Of a DNA stretch of 26,670 bases, positions 1 to 7,493 are shown piece by piece. The notes below the pieces were generated by a model. The model was given only the letters and a program-made list of their open reading frames with translations. It was not told where the DNA came from and searched no databases. This DNA is from SIG588 sp045597045 (GTDB taxonomy: Bacteria; Bacillota; Clostridia; Oscillospirales; Acutalibacteraceae). How positions within the stretch are numbered: the first letter of the stretch is position 1; every line of letters starts with the position of its first letter. A program made the translations under genes and the position numbers. The DNA lies in contig JAZODN010000031.1 in the NCBI GenBank assembly GCA_045597045.1, positions 1 to 26,670 of the forward strand, read 5' to 3'.

Positions 1-37
1 AGGAGAACCTAAAACCCTTTTAACCTATCTCAAAGAA

Positions 38-209
38 GTGATATTGTGAGACAGGTCTCACAGTTATATTTGACCTTACGGTCAAGTGATATTAAAACCT
101 TGCGGTTTTAGTGATATTTTATTCGCCCATAAACTGCCGAAGGCAATATCACTCGGCTTTTAGCCGAATATCACTGCGAAGCAATACAACTCGCCGCCCG
201 CGAATAAAA
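38..209. repeat. Nested hairpin array with GTGATATT/AATATCAC linkers
   Basis: Copies of an 8-base linker occur at 38, 63 (GTTATATT), 86 and 111, and the reverse complement AATATCAC occurs at 145, 167 and 183 (last copy AATACAAC). Between linkers sit short perfect hairpins with different stems: GTGAGA/TCTCAC (46-61), TTGACC/GGTCAA (70-85), AAAACC/GGTTTT (94-109), TGCC/GGCA (135-145), TCGGCT/AGCCGA (153-167) and TGC/GCA (175-183). TTTTATTCGC (117-126) is repeated inverted at 200-209. The left linkers can pair with the right ones in nested order, giving a rod of stacked junctions, each carrying a side hairpin. The stems differ while the linkers stay constant, so pairing seems to be the conserved property. 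I know no family name for it. Confidence 0.75.
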
Positions 210-210
210 C

Positions 211-240
211 TGGCCAAGTGTTCGTAAGGACACTTGGCCA
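211..240 (-). terminator. Intrinsic terminator of the small minus-strand gene
   Basis: TGGCCAAGTGT (211-221) and ACACTTGGCCA (230-240) form a perfect 11-bp stem with an 8-base loop. On the minus strand it is followed by AGTTTTATT, a short U-rich run. It lies about 20 bases after the stop of the small minus-strand gene. It may equally be the last unit of the adjoining hairpin array. Confidence 0.55.
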
Positions 241-262
241 AACGTCGGGTGCTTTTTGTTGC

Positions 263-453
263 TTATTTTGCGCACGAGAGGTAGAATTCTTGAAGCCAGG
301 CAGCCGAATTTCGCATATCGTAGCCACTGTCTACCAAGTTTTGATAGGTGTCGGGGCGCGGCTGCTCCCAACGGTGTTCGGCCAAAATGCGCCGGGCCCA
401 CGTTTCGGCGGTGTCGCCGACCGTGATCTGCAGTACCCGTGCCTTTTACTCAT
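263..453 (-). pseudogene. Small gene of unknown function, frameshifted near its start
   Basis: A good ribosome binding site (AGGAGAGGAG, 8 bases upstream) precedes ATG at 453, and a consensus promoter lies further upstream. The start frame reads MSK and then runs into an arginine-rich sequence that looks noncoding. A -1 shift at the run of four A (444-447) opens a natural-looking frame containing ITVGDTAETWARRILAEHRW and, near the end, NSAAWLQEFYLSCAK, with TAA at 263-265. One extra A would give an intact protein of about 63 residues beginning MSKKARVLQ. In the shifted frame a TAA overlaps the A run and no usable upstream start exists. Possible causes are a true one-base deletion, a sequencing or assembly error in the homopolymer, or programmed slippage. 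I do not recognise the family. It is hydrophilic, with no signal peptide or membrane segment. Confidence 0.6.
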
Positions 454-489
454 AGGGAAAACTCCTCTCCTTTTGAACACTTTTCTACT

Positions 490-518
490 ATTATACATAC
501 TTTTTCTCCAAAAAGCAA
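490..518 (-). promoter_or_regulatory. Promoter of the small minus-strand gene
   Basis: On the minus strand TTGCTT (518-513) and TATAAT (495-490) are separated by 17 bases. Transcription would start near 483, leaving a leader of about 30 bases before the ribosome binding site and ATG at 453. It is back to back with the promoter at 531-559. Confidence 0.7.
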
Positions 519-530
519 GTGGACAACCAC

Positions 531-559
531 TTGCGCTGTGCCCGAAACTATGGTATACT
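531..559 (+). promoter_or_regulatory. Promoter of the glycosidase-like/oxidoreductase operon
   Basis: TTGCGC (531-536) and TATACT (554-559) are 17 bases apart, and the start codon follows at 593. This supports ATG 593 as the real start: the open frame extends upstream to 218 only because it is unbroken, crossing both divergent promoters and the minus-strand gene. Confidence 0.65.
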
Positions 560-592
560 GCTACTGAAACCATCGAAAGGGGCGAAAGGGCG

Positions 593-2056
593 ATGCAACA
601 CGGCAAACCGCATTATGCCAACGACCGTGAGATGGAAATGACCGCCTACATGGGCCCACGCCGTGCAGGTAAGCGGAAATTCAACGAAGAATACGGCAAT
701 CCTCGCGATCCGGAAGCCGGTTTTCCCGCGTTTTGGACAGACGAGGTGTTTGAGGCATATAAAGCCCTTGGTATGACCTTTTTGATTCCCGAAGGGGACG
801 CCTTTTACGGCACGCGTGTGACCGAAGAGGGGATTGTGGACGAACCGCAGTTCGAAAAAAGCGATCTCTACCGTTTTTTGCAGATCGCCCAAAAGCACGG
901 CATACCCGTCTATCCGTCGCAAGAGACGCTGCAGTACGTGATGGCGCGCCGTGATACCCCCATGACCGAAGAGGAAAAGGCGCAGGTGGCCGATATGGTG
1001 GCCACGCTGAAAGCGTACTTCCCCGATACAGTCAAAGGCTTGTTGTTGACCGATGAGCCTATGATGAAGCACCGCGTGGGGATGGAATCCTGCACGGAAT
1101 ACCTGCGGAGTCTGGCGCCGGAGTGGGATCTGTTCGCCTCCATGTTGCCGATCTACGGTACAGCGGAGATGTTTGGCGCGGATATGAATGATCCGCAGCA
1201 TAAGGATCGGGAAGTGACCCTGAAAATGAAAGAGGTGGAATACCGCAAGTATATTGCGGCGTTCGGTGGCCTGTTGGGTGAATTCTCGTTCGATTATTAT
1301 CCCCACAATATGGATGCCGGGCCGGATACGCTTTCGCCCACCTTCTTTCGCAACTTAGAACTGGCGGCAGAGGAAACGGCGCGCGGTGGATTCCCCATGT
1401 CGGTAACGCTGCAGGCTTTCCGCATGGATCGCAGTTATGACCCTGCCACCGGCAAGGGGCAGCCGGTGTTCCGAGCCGTCGGCTATGAAGACGTACGCTG
1501 GCAGGTATATTCCGCGTTGGCGTTCGGCGCGCGGCGGCTGGGCTACTTCACCTTCTGGCAGCACTATAACGAGGGCCGATACGAGGTGTTTCCCACCTCC
1601 ATGGTGGTATATGACGAAGCCGAGGAAAGCGGTTGGCGCAAAACCTCCATGTATTACGATGTGAAAAAGGTCAACGAGCAGGTGCACGCCTTTGATCACG
1701 TGTTTTTGCGGTTTTATTGGAAGGGTTGCCGCACAGTGGTTAAGAGCGATGACCAAAATATGCGTTTGGTAGAGGGTGACTATACCGACGGCGTGCTCGG
1801 CGAGGTCACCGCCACGCGTGATACGCTGATTGGCTGTTTTGAAAATCCGGAAGATAAGCGCTGCGGCTATTGGTTGGTCAATGCACACAACCCGTACTAC
1901 TATGAGTGGAGTACGTTAGAGGCGCATTTTGAGGATGCCGACCGCGCGGTGTACTACCGGGCCGGCAAAGAATACGACGTGCCGTTGGAAAACGGTGTGC
2001 TTCGCCTGCGTTTGGGTGCCGGTGAAGGCGTGTTTGTGATTCCATATAAGGCGTAA
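593..2056 (+). CDS. Glycoside hydrolase-like TIM-barrel protein
   Basis: This 487-residue protein has no signal peptide and is probably cytoplasmic. It resembles clan GH-A beta-galactosidase-like barrels: LLLTDEP (Glu155) looks like the strand-4 acid/base motif, GEFSFDYYPHN (Glu230, Asp234) is a second acidic barrel-strand motif, and RRLGYFTFWQHYNEG matches a late barrel strand rich in aromatic residues. The last 100 residues look like a small beta domain ending in GEGVFVIPY, common in such enzymes. The exact GH family and substrate cannot be read from sequence alone. ATG 593 is chosen because a promoter and a purine-rich AAAGGGG lie just upstream. A Gfo/Idh/MocA dehydrogenase follows after 64 bases, suggesting a joint role in breakdown of an unusual sugar or glycoside. 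Confidence 0.7.
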   Translation: MQHGKPHYANDREMEMTAYMGPRRAGKRKFNEEYGNPRDPEAGFPAFWTDEVFEAYKALGMTFLIPEGDAFYGTRVTEEGIVDEPQFEKSDLYRFLQIAQKHGIPVYPSQETLQYVMARRDTPMTEEEKAQVADMVATLKAYFPDTVKGLLLTDEPMMKHRVGMESCTEYLRSLAPEWDLFASMLPIYGTAEMFGADMNDPQHKDREVTLKMKEVEYRKYIAAFGGLLGEFSFDYYPHNMDAGPDTLSPTFFRNLELAAEETARGGFPMSVTLQAFRMDRSYDPATGKGQPVFRAVGYEDVRWQVYSALAFGARRLGYFTFWQHYNEGRYEVFPTSMVVYDEAEESGWRKTSMYYDVKKVNEQVHAFDHVFLRFYWKGCRTVVKSDDQNMRLVEGDYTDGVLGEVTATRDTLIGCFENPEDKRCGYWLVNAHNPYYYEWSTLEAHFEDADRAVYYRAGKEYDVPLENGVLRLRLGAGEGVFVIPYKA

Positions 2057-2120
2057 CTCCGTTACATGGCGGATAACACAGTAAAATTACACAAAAAACA
2101 AAGTATTGGAGGAAAACACC

Positions 2121-3119
2121 ATGTTAAAAGCAGGTTTGATCGGGTTTGGCGGCATTGTGAAAGGCGTGCATCTGCCGGCGTATAAGGCGCTGGAGGCTGC
2201 CGGAAAGGTGAAATTGGTGGCGGCGTGTGACATTCGTCCCGAAGCGTTTACCGAGGGGGTTCAGCTCAACATCGGCAGCGCGGAGGACAGCGGTTTTGCC
2301 GGTTTGCATACCTACACCGATTTGGAAGAAATGCTGAAAAACGAAGAACTGGATTTCATTGATATCGCCGTGCCGACCTTCTTGCACAAGAAATATGCGG
2401 TAGATATGCTGAATCGCGGCTATTTGGTGATGAGCGAAAAACCGATGGCGCTGACGTATGAGGATTGCCAAGAGATGGTGGCGGCAGCAGACGGCCGTTT
2501 GATGATCGGCCAATGCTTGCGCTTCTGCCCTGAGTATTTGTACCTCAAAAAGGTGATCGAAGAGGGGACTTACGGTAAAGTGACGGGCGGCAGCTTCCGG
2601 CGTTTGAGCGCACCGCCCACTTGGGGTTGGGAAAACTGGTTTATGGACCCCTCCCGTTCCGGCGGCGTGATCTTTGACCTGCATATCCATGATCTGGATA
2701 TCATTCGCTTCCTGTTCGGCGAGCCGAAGACGGTCTCCTGCGTGGCCGGCGGCCATCACATCGTGGAAGATGCCTTTGCGCTTTCGCGCATGGATTACAG
2801 CGATATGTCCATCTTCGCCGAAGGTCGCTGGGATCAGGTGAACATGCCGTTCGTCGCCGATTACCGCGTGAGCTTTGAAAAAGCCAACGTGGTGCTGGAG
2901 GGCGGCGCTGTGACGGTGTATCCTTACGACGGTGAGCCGTTCCGTGCAGATATCACCCCGGCAGATATGTATATGAAGGAGATCGAATACATCACCGACA
3001 TCTTTGTGAACGGAGAAGAGAACCTGCAGAATCCGCCCGCAAGCGCGGCCGAGAGCATTCGCTTGGCAGCGACCCTCAAGAAGAGTGCCGATAACGGCGG
3101 CGAAATTCTGCCCTTCTAA
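2121..3119 (+). CDS. Gfo/Idh/MocA-family NAD(P)-dependent oxidoreductase
   Basis: This 332-residue protein has the standard two-domain layout. The N-terminal Rossmann fold has LIGFGGIVKGVHLP (residues 6-19) as nucleotide-binding loop, followed by the conserved EKP motif (106-108). A C-terminal alpha/beta domain contains GGVIFDLHIHDLDI (181-194), where Asp187 and His190 belong to the usual catalytic group. Family members oxidise or reduce sugars, inositols and sugar acids; some act as NAD-dependent glycosidase partners. ATG 2121 is preceded by TTGGAGGAAAA, a strong ribosome binding site 8 bases away, so the in-frame TTG at 2106 is not used. It is the second gene of the operon starting at 593 and ends before a bidirectional terminator. 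The substrate is unknown. Confidence 0.88.
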   Translation: MLKAGLIGFGGIVKGVHLPAYKALEAAGKVKLVAACDIRPEAFTEGVQLNIGSAEDSGFAGLHTYTDLEEMLKNEELDFIDIAVPTFLHKKYAVDMLNRGYLVMSEKPMALTYEDCQEMVAAADGRLMIGQCLRFCPEYLYLKKVIEEGTYGKVTGGSFRRLSAPPTWGWENWFMDPSRSGGVIFDLHIHDLDIIRFLFGEPKTVSCVAGGHHIVEDAFALSRMDYSDMSIFAEGRWDQVNMPFVADYRVSFEKANVVLEGGAVTVYPYDGEPFRADITPADMYMKEIEYITDIFVNGEENLQNPPASAAESIRLAATLKKSADNGGEILPF

Positions 3120-3134
3120 TTCGAACAAAAAAGG

Positions 3135-3173
3135 AAAACCCCACCGATCCTGCGCGGAAAACGGTGGGGTTTT
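3135..3173. terminator. Bidirectional intrinsic terminator
   Basis: AAAACCCCACCG (3135-3146) pairs with CGGTGGGGTTTT (3162-3173), giving a 12-bp stem. It is T-rich on the plus side and followed by TTTTCCTTTTTTG on the minus side, so it can stop both the operon from the left and the convergent ClC gene. Confidence 0.9.
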
Positions 3174-3243
3174 GTTATATCTTTGTGCAAATATACGAAA
3201 TGTATAAAAAGTGGTTAGGGCTGCGAAAAAGTGCCCCCCCGGA

Positions 3244-4788
3244 TTAGCTCCTACGGTTTGAGGAGATGATGGCTGCGAGGGCGGCGACGGTGGCTTCCGG
3301 ATCGTAGCTTTGAATCTGCACCGACAGCACGTCATTGGCAGAAAGCAGCGGCGAGTCTTCGCCGCTTTTTTTGACCGACAGCACAAACACTCCATGCGGC
3401 CAGAAGATGTCGCGCACCTCTTTGCCCACGGCAAAGGCGCCTTCTTCAATGACAACGTCGCGCTCGCACACGGTGCGGCTCTTGCCGCGGCGGCGGGTTT
3501 CCTGGTGGCGATGCAGCACGCGCTCCATCACGGAATCCTCTTTCAGCGCTTCGGGAATTACGTAGGCGAGGGCGCAGACCAGAATAACGGGCAACAGATT
3601 TTGTGAAAGTCCCAATGCTTCCACAGCAAAAAGAACGGAGGTCAGCGGCATTTTCATCATGCCGGCAATACAGCCGCAAATGCCGAGACAGACGATCAGG
3701 GGGAACAGGGAGGGGTCCAAGCCCAATAGGCACAGAATGCGGCCGAGCAGTGCAGCCAGTACCGCGCCGATCGCCATCAACGGCAGAAAGATGCCGCCTG
3801 TGATACCTGAGAGATTAGCCGAGAGAGAGAGCGCTGCGCGCACGACGAGAATGGCTGCGAGCATCCACAAGGTGGGCGCGTTTTCAAACAGCGTTTCGAT
3901 CAACCCGTGGCCGGTGGAGATGAAGTCGGTTGAGCACAGGCCGGCAGCGAGCGTCAACAGCAGCACGCCACACACCACTGCGGCCGGCGGCAGGCGGTTC
4001 AGCCACGCGGAAAGGCGTGCATAGCCGTGCAAAAACAGCACGGCAAACACGCCGGCACCCAGCCCCACGGCAAGCGGCAGCCACAGTTCGGAAAGCGCGA
4101 GCGGCGCAAAGGCAGAAAAAGAAAACAGCGTGGTCTTACAGCCGAGCAGCGGTGCGAGCAGGTTGGAGGTGAACTCCGAAAACAGCACCGAAACCACCGC
4201 CGTCAACACGATCAGAGGGGAGATGCGACGGTGCGCCTCCTCCACCGCAAACAGAATACCCGACAGAGGCGCGCCGGTAGCCGCAGAAAAGCCGGCACAT
4301 GCACCGCCGGTCATGGAAAAGCGTTCCCATGCGTGCCACTTCTTCGGCGCTTTGCGTGTTGCCACGCCGCCGAGGCCGGCGCCGAGCAGCACCGAAGGAC
4401 CTTCGGTGCCAAGCGGTACGCCGCAGAGGAAGACCAACAGCGAAAGGGCGGCCGAAGCCAGCGTGCTGCGCAAACTGTTTGGGGGCAGCGTGCCGCGCAT
4501 GGCCCCCACCGCCGCAGGGATACCGCCGCCGCGCAGCTGCGGATGACGGTGATAGACGGCGTGAAGAAGAAGCCCCACGGCGATCGACACGGCGATGGCC
4601 AAAGGCAGATATCCGAGATGGGTGCGCAGTGCGCCGAAGAGGGTGGCGGAACAAGAGGTGGCATAGCCGGCCAGCCATTTGTATACCGTGACCACCGTTC
4701 CTGTTAACGCTCCCGAAAATGCACCGAAAAACAATGCCGGCAGCAGGGAGGAGGACAAGTGGGTTTTCACGATCTGTCGTTTTGTCAT
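3244..4788 (-). CDS. ClC-family chloride channel/transporter with cytosolic C-terminal domain
   Basis: This 514-residue membrane protein carries the ClC selectivity-filter motifs: GGGIP (87-91, usual GSGIP), GTEGP (127-131, with the gating glutamate at 129), the inner glutamates in AVEE (183-184) and GIFLP (331-335). Both the gating and the inner proton glutamate are present, which in characterised relatives fits Cl-/H+ exchange rather than a pure channel; this is inference. After the last membrane helix (about 410) a soluble region (about 435-514) resembles a TrkA-C/RCK-C regulatory domain. ATG 4788 has AGGAGAGGG upstream and replaces an in-frame start at 4836 that lies over the promoter. 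It stands alone between convergent and divergent neighbours. A likely role is acid or ion homeostasis. Confidence 0.9.
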   Translation of the reverse strand: MTKRQIVKTHLSSSLLPALFFGAFSGALTGTVVTVYKWLAGYATSCSATLFGALRTHLGYLPLAIAVSIAVGLLLHAVYHRHPQLRGGGIPAAVGAMRGTLPPNSLRSTLASAALSLLVFLCGVPLGTEGPSVLLGAGLGGVATRKAPKKWHAWERFSMTGGACAGFSAATGAPLSGILFAVEEAHRRISPLIVLTAVVSVLFSEFTSNLLAPLLGCKTTLFSFSAFAPLALSELWLPLAVGLGAGVFAVLFLHGYARLSAWLNRLPPAAVVCGVLLLTLAAGLCSTDFISTGHGLIETLFENAPTLWMLAAILVVRAALSLSANLSGITGGIFLPLMAIGAVLAALLGRILCLLGLDPSLFPLIVCLGICGCIAGMMKMPLTSVLFAVEALGLSQNLLPVILVCALAYVIPEALKEDSVMERVLHRHQETRRRGKSRTVCERDVVIEEGAFAVGKEVRDIFWPHGVFVLSVKKSGEDSPLLSANDVLSVQIQSYDPEATVAALAAIISSNRRS

Positions 4789-4818
4789 TGGGCGACCCTC
4801 TCCTTTCTTGATAAACGG

Positions 4819-4846
4819 ATTATACCACATAGGCACGGTATGTCAA
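4819..4846 (-). promoter_or_regulatory. Promoter of the ClC gene
   Basis: On the minus strand TTGACA (4846-4841) and TATAAT (4824-4819) are perfect hexamers separated by 16 bases, about 30 bases before the ATG at 4788. Confidence 0.8.
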
Positions 4847-4952
4847 GTAAAAACGAGGGCTTTTCTGTAATATAAAAAGCAAAAAATACAAATTGTATAT
4901 AAGTTTTTGTATATACCAAAAACTGCCCCTCGTTTCACTGCGCGAAAAAGGC

Positions 4953-4980
4953 TTGCAAATCGACAAAAGTATGGTATACT
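4953..4980 (+). promoter_or_regulatory. Promoter of parA-parB
   Basis: TTGCAA (4953-4958) and TATACT (4975-4980) are 16 bases apart, leaving about 27 bases from the expected start site to the GTG at 5014. A near-perfect palindrome, ATACAA-A-TTGTAT (4886-4898), lies upstream between the divergent promoters. Confidence 0.6.
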
Positions 4981-5013
4981 AAAAGGTGTATATTAACAGA
5001 GAGGGTGGACCGT

Positions 5014-5790
5014 GTGGGTAAAATTATCGCGGTTTTTAATCAAAAAGGCGGCGTGGGTAAAACCACCACGGCGGTGAATCTGGCAGCGGCCGTGGCGGCC
5101 GCCGGGCAGCGCTGCCTGTTGGTCGATCTGGATCCGCAGGGAAACGCCACCAGCGGTGTGGGCGTGGATAAGCGGCAAGTCGCCGCCTCCACATATGAAC
5201 TGCTGATCGGCGAAGCGGCGCCGCAAACGGCGGTGGTGAAAACGGCGTTCACCAATTTGGCGGTGATCCCCTGCTCCACCCGTCTGGCCGGTGCGGAGAT
5301 CGAACTGGTGGATGCCCCCCGTCGCGAAAATCGCCTGAAGGCGGCGTTGGCGGTCTTGCGCGAACAATACGATTACGTGTTTATTGATTGCCCCCCGTCG
5401 CTGGGGCTGCTCAGTTTGAACGCGCTGTGTGCAGCCGATACGTTTTTGGTGCCGCTGCAGTGTGAATATTACGCGCTCGACGGCATGTCGCAGCTGATGG
5501 CGACCGTGCGGCAGGTAAAGCGTCTGTATAATCCGGCGTTGGATCTGGAAGGTGTGGTGCTCACGATGTATGACGGGCGGTTGAACCTCACCCAACAGGT
5601 AGTGGCGGAAGTGAAAAAATTCTTTCCGCGCAAGGTGTTCGGTACCCCCGTTCCGCGCAGCGTGCGTTTGTCGGAGGCGCCGAGTTACGGTCAGCCGATC
5701 AATTATTACGATCGCGGCGGCAAGGGGACGAAAGCCTATGCTGCGTTGGCAGAGGAATTGATTCGTAAAAACAAAGGAGGGACGATCTGA
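5014..5790 (+). CDS. parA: Chromosome-partitioning ATPase ParA/Soj
   Basis: This 258-residue protein is a ParA-type deviant Walker ATPase that moves or regulates ParB-bound chromosome origins and, in relatives, modulates DnaA. The N-terminus IIAVFNQKGGVGKTTT holds the deviant Walker A motif (KGGVGKTT, 11-18), followed by LLVDLDPQGNAT (Walker A' region) and VFIDCPPSLG (Walker B). Length and motif order match Soj. I chose GTG 5014 rather than GTG 5005: it gives the family-typical start (M/V)GKIIAVFNQKGG and leaves GAGG 9 bases upstream. The parB start overlaps its stop codon (TGATG), indicating translational coupling. The usual origin-proximal neighbours (gidB, rnpA, dnaA) are not in this window. 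Confidence 0.95.
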   Translation: MGKIIAVFNQKGGVGKTTTAVNLAAAVAAAGQRCLLVDLDPQGNATSGVGVDKRQVAASTYELLIGEAAPQTAVVKTAFTNLAVIPCSTRLAGAEIELVDAPRRENRLKAALAVLREQYDYVFIDCPPSLGLLSLNALCAADTFLVPLQCEYYALDGMSQLMATVRQVKRLYNPALDLEGVVLTMYDGRLNLTQQVVAEVKKFFPRKVFGTPVPRSVRLSEAPSYGQPINYYDRGGKGTKAYAALAEELIRKNKGGTI

Positions 5791-6653
5791 TGGCGGCGAA
5801 AAAGGGTGGACTCGGCAAGGGTCTGGACGCATTGTTTTTGGAAAACAGTGCCGAAGAGCAGGGGAAAGTCGTTTCGCTTCGCCTAAGCGAGATCGTGCCT
5901 AACCGCGCGCAGCCGCGCAAACAGTTCGACGAAGAGGCGTTGGCCGAACTGGCGGATTCCATTGCGCAACATGGTGTGATCCAACCGCTGCTGGTGCGCC
6001 CGTTGGCAGACGGCACCTATCAACTGGTGGCAGGTGAACGCCGTTGGCGCGCTTCGCGCATGGCCGGACTCACCGAGGTGCCGGTGACCGTGCGCGAAAT
6101 GACCGACCGCGAAGCGGCACAGTTGGCCTTGATCGAAAATCTGCAGCGTGAAGATTTAAACCCTATGGAAGAAGCATACGGTTATCGCACGCTGATGGAG
6201 ACCTACGCGCTCACGCAGGAAGAGGCGGCACGGGTAGTCAATAAATCCCGTCCGGCCGTGGCCAACGCGCTGCGTCTGCTCAACCTGCCCACCGCAGTGG
6301 CAGGCTTGGTGGAAAACGGGTGTCTTTCGGCAGGGCATGCGCGCACCATCCTGGCTTTTGAAAGTGAAGAGGCGCAAACGGCCGCTGCCGAAGAAGCCGT
6401 GGCGAAGGGCCTTTCGGTGCGCGATTTGGAACGAATGGCCAAAAATGCAAAGAAAAAGACAGCACAGGAAACGCCCGTTGTCGCCTTTGCGAAGAACAGT
6501 TTTTACAGCGAGGTGGAGCTGGCGCTGGCAGAGCATCTCGGCCGCCGCGTGCAGGTGATTGCCGCAAAAAAAGGCGGTCTGCTGCAGCTGGAGTTTTATG
6601 ACGAGGATGACCTGAAAGGTCTGGCCAACCAACTGGTGCCGACCGAAGAATAA
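5790..6653 (+). CDS. parB: Chromosome-partitioning protein ParB/Spo0J
   Basis: This 287-residue protein is the centromere (parS)-binding CTP-dependent clamp partner of ParA. The N-terminal LGKGLDALF is the ParA-interacting segment. The ParB/Srx domain contains IVPNRAQPRKQFD, then GERRWRA (82-88, CTP-binding box C2) and ENLQREDLNP (116-125). A helix-turn-helix follows (about 135-165, TQEEAARVVNKSRPAVANALRLL in part), then a linker and a C-terminal dimerisation domain. ATG overlaps the parA stop and has AAAGGAGG 8 bases upstream. I found no match to the 16-bp parS consensus in the window. Confidence 0.95.
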   Translation: MAAKKGGLGKGLDALFLENSAEEQGKVVSLRLSEIVPNRAQPRKQFDEEALAELADSIAQHGVIQPLLVRPLADGTYQLVAGERRWRASRMAGLTEVPVTVREMTDREAAQLALIENLQREDLNPMEEAYGYRTLMETYALTQEEAARVVNKSRPAVANALRLLNLPTAVAGLVENGCLSAGHARTILAFESEEAQTAAAEEAVAKGLSVRDLERMAKNAKKKTAQETPVVAFAKNSFYSEVELALAEHLGRRVQVIAAKKGGLLQLEFYDEDDLKGLANQLVPTEE

Positions 6654-6658
6654 CCCGA

Positions 6659-6686
6659 CGGGCGGAGAACCTTCCGCCCGTTTTTT
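6659..6686 (+). terminator. Terminator of parA-parB
   Basis: CGGGCGG (6659-6665) pairs with CCGCCCG (6674-6680) and is followed by six T. It starts 6 bases after the parB stop codon. Confidence 0.9.
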
Positions 6687-6758
6687 GTGGGGATATCATT
6701 TCGGAACCATGTACAAAATGTATATTCCACGCATGATATTACGAAAAGAGGGACAGAA

Positions 6759-7493
6759 ATGGCAAATATAGACGCGGAATATACCTTTTCCATGCCGTTG
6801 GTGGTGCCGACGTTCGATGCGGCGGCAAACGGGGTGTTGCGCCTTTCGGCGCTGTTGCGCTGGCAGCAAGAGGTGGGCGAAAGACACACCAAAAATTACG
6901 AAATGGATTGGCGCGCGCTGGCAGCACAAGGGGTGGCCTTTGTGCTGGCGCGCGGATGCGGCGTGTTGCATCGCCTGCCGCAGCACGGCGAGCAGGTGAC
7001 ATTGCAAACATGGAGTGACCGTATTCAGGGTGTGCAGTTTTTTCGCGGTTATCGCCTGCTGGGTGCCAATGGCGAACGGTTAACCGAAAGCATGGCCAGC
7101 TTTGCGTTGGTGGACGTGAACACCCACCGTTTATGCCGCCCTTCGGTGATCGACCTGCACGGGTTGCCCACCGCACCGCAGCCGGGGGATTGTGAACTGC
7201 CGCCAACGTTGAAAACCTTGCCGCCTCTCGCCGCCGTGGGGGAGTGGACGGTGCGTTCTTCGGCGGTGGACTTTAACCGCCATTTGAACAACACGGTGTA
7301 TGCCGACCTGCTGTGCGATTTTGTGCCGGCCGCCGTGCGTGAACAAACGCTACGCGGTTATGCACTGCAATATATGACCGAAGCGCGCGAAGGGGATACG
7401 CTCACGTTATATTACGGCGCCGACGGAAATGACCATTACGTGGAGGCACGTGTGGGCGACGTTCGCTGCTTTGTGGGGCGGCTTACGGTATGA
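6759..7493 (+). CDS. Acyl-ACP thioesterase (FatA/Acyl-ACP_TE family)
   Basis: This 244-residue protein has the double hotdog layout of bacterial acyl-ACP thioesterases, which release free fatty acids from acyl carrier protein in the cytoplasm. The N-terminal hotdog contains TLQTWSDRIQGVQFFRGYRL (81-100). The second repeat contains DFNRHLNN (171-178), the family's D-x-N-x-H-x-N active-site signature. ATG 6759 is preceded by GAGGGA about 8 bases upstream; the open frame extends to 6687 but without a ribosome binding site and over the upstream intergenic DNA. The next gene overlaps by 4 bases (ATGA). A weak spaced inverted repeat, TACA-AAA-TGTA (6712-6722), precedes the gene and could be an operator. 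Confidence 0.88.
   Translation: MANIDAEYTFSMPLVVPTFDAAANGVLRLSALLRWQQEVGERHTKNYEMDWRALAAQGVAFVLARGCGVLHRLPQHGEQVTLQTWSDRIQGVQFFRGYRLLGANGERLTESMASFALVDVNTHRLCRPSVIDLHGLPTAPQPGDCELPPTLKTLPPLAAVGEWTVRSSAVDFNRHLNNTVYADLLCDFVPAAVREQTLRGYALQYMTEAREGDTLTLYYGADGNDHYVEARVGDVRCFVGRLTV

Noticed and set aside
38..209. Possible CRISPR array
   Set aside because: The 8-base repeats switch orientation half-way and the spaces are 14-17-base hairpins, not unique 30-base spacers; no cas genes nearby.
218..592. 125-residue N-terminal extension of the glycosidase-like gene
   Set aside because: It crosses two divergent promoters and an opposite-strand gene, is Cys/Leu/Arg-rich, and has no binding site at its start; ATG 593 follows a promoter.
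2124..3455. 443-residue minus-strand open frame opposite the oxidoreductase
   Set aside because: His/Gln-rich shadow of a clearly real gene, crossing its terminator; no binding site.
4027..4707. 226-residue plus-strand open frame opposite the ClC gene
   Set aside because: Arg/Gln/Lys-rich shadow frame of a conserved membrane protein.
4921..4952. Possible parS site (GTTTCAC near 4931)
   Set aside because: Only one half matches; the second half GCGAAAAAG does not complete the parS palindrome.
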